Part shown: piece after piece, positions 30,016 to 32,096 of the stretch | Numbering within the stretch: position 1 is the stretch's first letter | Layout of the letters: the number at the start of each line of letters is the position of its first letter | Origin: Paramacrobiotus metropolitanus | Taxonomy: Eukaryota > Tardigrada > Eutardigrada > Parachela > Macrobiotidae | NCBI RefSeq assembly: GCF_019649055.1 | Contig: NW_026570601.1 | Span: 1-32,096 of the forward strand | Direction of reading: 5' to 3' | Length of the DNA: 32,096 bases | The notes under the pieces: generated by a model | Seen by the model: the letters and a program-made list of their open reading frames with translations, nothing else | Database searches by the model: none | What the model was told of the DNA's origin: nothing | Translations under genes and position numbers: made by a program

Positions 30016-30990
30016 CTACAGCACGAAGTCCCGGGCGTCCTGGATTTGGTTTGCAGCTTCTTGAAACGTTATAGCACCAATGCTTACAGCAGCATAAGCT
30101 TCGATCGCGCTTTTAAGGTACTCTTGCACTGATTCGTAACGCTGGTCATGGCATTCGGAATTCAGTCTGCATTTCGTGAAGGCGATCTGTGTAGCGCGTA
30201 AAATTTTCATGGCGTAACCACAGTTTATCAGTTTTTTCTCGCCCCCAGTAAATATTGAATAATCCGCGATAGCAGTCTCCGTACGTGTTTGCACGTTTTG
30301 TTGCATTCTTATTTCTTCCGGTTTTCGCTCTTTAATGTGCACGATGTCCGCTCTTTTCGCTTTCGGTCGATTTCGCCAATAAAGTACGTGTGTAAATCAT
30401 CCCGATCCATGAATATTCAGTAAACTGCGGCTAGTGACATCTCGGCATGTTGGTTGCAATGAGCACAGGCTTGCTGTTTGACTGGCTTTCTCAGCTCCTG
30501 AATCCTATTCTCCACTTCCTGTGAAAACTCTTTCAGACATTCTGCAGTTTCTGCAAATTTATCAGCATATCTCCATCAAGCTGTATGAGGTTTCGGTGAA
30601 AATTGCATTAATTCATGTACAGCGCCCTGGTCAGCAGTAATAACAAGTGAGCATTAGCAAGTTGACCTTTAAATTCTTACAAGAACCAATTCATTTTACC
30701 ATGCGTATCTGATCTGCAGTTGATAATGACTCCAAAAATCTGTGGCAGAATTATAGTTGGTAGAAGTTACTGGGGGACTGGGCTGCAGCACGATGAAAAT
30801 CTTTTAAGTATCGCAAAAAAACATTTGGCTCTTCCAACGCAATCCTGGGCATTTTGTATATAGATTTTTAGTACCACATTAACATCGCTTAAATCTTGCG
30901 TGATGCAGTCGATAGTTACACAAAATAGAAGAACGGTAGTTTTATTGATTAATACTTGTACCAGCAAGCTACCACGGTAACTAAGATGCA
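30016..30990 (-). pseudogene. Decayed protein-coding region, unidentified
   Basis: On the minus strand a coherent frame runs from about 30625 down to about 30350. It includes 'KFAETAECLKEFSQEVENRI' (coiled-coil-like), 'KQQACAHCNQHAEMSLAAVY' (C-x2-C-x2-H, zinc-knuckle-like) and 'DRDDLHTYFIGEIDRKRK'. Two TGA codons interrupt it, near 30565 and near 30418. Between about 30370 and 30342 the frame shifts, and coding-like sequence continues to a stop at 30016 ('EYLKSAIEAYAAVSIGAITF'). Upstream, 30991-30767 may be an earlier exon ('VTIDCITQDLSDVNVVLKIY'). I recognise no family. The pattern fits a gene or element ORF undergoing decay; alternatively the TGAs lie in tiny unrecognised introns. Confidence 0.4.
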
Positions 30991-31579
30991 ATACTATGAT
31001 TTAATAGAGCAGGTTTAATACCTCACAATACACCTGTACAGAAACACGTCTTAATTATGTATGCTAAACATTCACTGAACATGAATATTAAGCAGTAAGC
31101 ACAGGTTAAATGTAAGACAGTACTCATACAAGCAGAATAAAAGCATCAGTACAAAGATATATATTACGAACAACAAAAATTACAAAATCGAAAAGCATGG
31201 AAGCTGGTATGGAGTTTCTCTTGTACGCTAACATGAATATGATGTGCTCAAAAAAGAAGCTAAACTGACAGTGTTTTCTTATGCAAAGGATATTAATGCA
31301 AAATATAAACTCGACGCTATTCAGCTGACGAGTTTATAACCTATACTCACAAAGCAGCAAAAAAATTCGGCAATTTCCTGCAACTCAACTTGCGAAAACA
31401 AAACTGCTTTGTCCATTTGGCACTGTTTCGGGAGAATTTTTGGATGGCGATCTCGCACACAAACCACCAACATACAGTATCTTCGTTTTCGCGGTGCACT
31501 GATTATGGATTTCCCTCCCGTTCCATTCTGGTAGTCAAACTCTCTCTCGCGATGAATAACTGTGAGCCTTTTCTATTTC
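30991..31579. other. AT-rich spacer, no gene seen
   Basis: This lies between the decayed coding region and the end of the right-edge gene. The plus frame at 31390-31641 overlaps the right-edge gene's exon antisense and has no motif of its own. Confidence 0.5.
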
Positions 31580-32096
31580 TCAGTATAACTTTACAGCCCG
31601 GCAGCAACATAAAGCGTGGACCTGCTCTTCTTTCGAAATAACGAATGGACTCGCTCCTTGCCACGGCTTTCGTGGTTTTGGAGCGGTCTTTGCAACAGGG
31701 ACAACGCTCTGCAAACATGCCGCAAATGTATTCACTGGATATGAGTGATTTTAAAACAAGTAATTTAACCAATTTTACCTGGAGAAGAGTTACGAAGAGG
31801 CTCAGCCACAACAATTTGGTTTAACAAGTCTGCCTGCGGATGGTCAACATTAAAACCAGCTGAAATTGTCGACGGCAGTTGGCTTAAGTTATCCCGGGTA
31901 GTGTAACCTCGACCAGTCCTCTTGGTCTTCTGCCCTATCTTCTTTCCACCTCCCGAAACCGTAGGAAAACGTAAGGGTTCTAAAATATCCCTCCGCTTTA
32001 CGAAATCAGCCAGGCACACAATCAACCCATTCATACTCGCTGTTGCGATTACGTGTTTCAGGTGTTTGCATAGCCGGTTATGATTGGTATTAGATT
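31580..32096 (-). CDS. 3' end of a gene with a partial SWIM-like zinc motif, runs off the right edge
   Basis: The frame is open from the window edge (32096) to 31779. There a donor (gtaaaa) and an acceptor (tccag) define a 44-bp intron at 31778-31735, and the frame continues from 31734 to a TGA at 31580-31582. The first residues visible, 'NRLCKHLKHVIATAS', look like the C-x-H half of a SWIM zinc finger (CxC...CxH), a module found in MULE-type transposases and in some chromatin and ubiquitin-linked proteins. The remainder is basic and proline/serine-rich ('GGGKKIGQKTKRTGRGYTTR', 'APKPRKPWQGASPF') and ends with a cysteine cluster ('LCCCRAV'). An internal ATG at 32034 exists, but the upstream frame being open makes it unlikely to be the true start. 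Whether it is a host gene or a transposase tail cannot be told here. Confidence 0.45.

Noticed and set aside
30016-30990. Programmed stop-codon readthrough or selenocysteine at the TGAs
   Set aside because: No SECIS-like structure was recognised, and the frame is also broken by a shift near 30350, so decay is the simpler explanation.

Overview
The window looks like a stretch of an invertebrate nuclear genome. The genes are split by short GT-AG introns, mostly 44 to 280 bp. Gene remnants and several classes of transposable element lie between them, and there is no operon-like packing. A tardigrade is my best guess, because the main gene family resembles lineage-specific proteins I associate with Hypsibius-type genomes. 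That is memory-based inference and was not tested here.

The organising feature is a local array of one paralogous gene family. I count six recognisable copies and two solo-exon relics. The ancestral gene has four coding exons. Exon 1 holds a Tudor/Agenet-like module followed by a domain I do not recognise. Exon 2 and the start of exon 3 hold an F-box. Exon 3 is a leucine-rich, repeat-like region. Exon 4 is always 124 nt and carries the C-terminus. All exon junctions keep the same phases. From left to right the copies are: 2294-5356 (minus, decayed), 6618-9967 (minus, decayed), 13341-15110 (plus, intact but without the middle domain), 16148-21946 (minus, intact, 622 aa), 23208-25348 (minus, intact, 616 aa) and 26903-29183 (minus, several frameshifts). 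Relics lie at 15640-15740 (exon 3) and 22712-22787 (exon 1). The left three copies and the right three copies form two subfamilies by exon 4 sequence. If the F-box calls are right, intact members would be substrate receptors of SCF-type ubiquitin ligases.

Mobile DNA is interleaved with the array. At 1-1783 (minus) is a decayed non-LTR retrotransposon reverse transcriptase that runs off the left edge. At 5749-6376 (minus) is the zinc-knuckle/endonuclease tail of a second, 5'-truncated copy of that kind of element. At 7216-8108 a foldback element with a 42-bp tandem-repeat core interrupts exon 3 of the second gene copy. At 10517-11205 a large imperfect palindrome shares about 100 bp with the 5' part of the retrotransposon ORF. 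At 17267-20335 a 3069-bp element with 120-bp terminal inverted repeats and a perfect 9-bp target-site duplication sits inside intron 2 of the intact 16148-21946 gene.

The right end (29.2-32.1 kb) is outside the array. It holds AT-rich simple repeats, a perfect hairpin, a decayed coding region of unknown identity (30016-30990, minus) and the 3' end of a gene with part of a SWIM-like zinc-binding motif that runs off the right edge (minus). All splice sites and frames were read by eye without alignment software, so exon ends are predictions.
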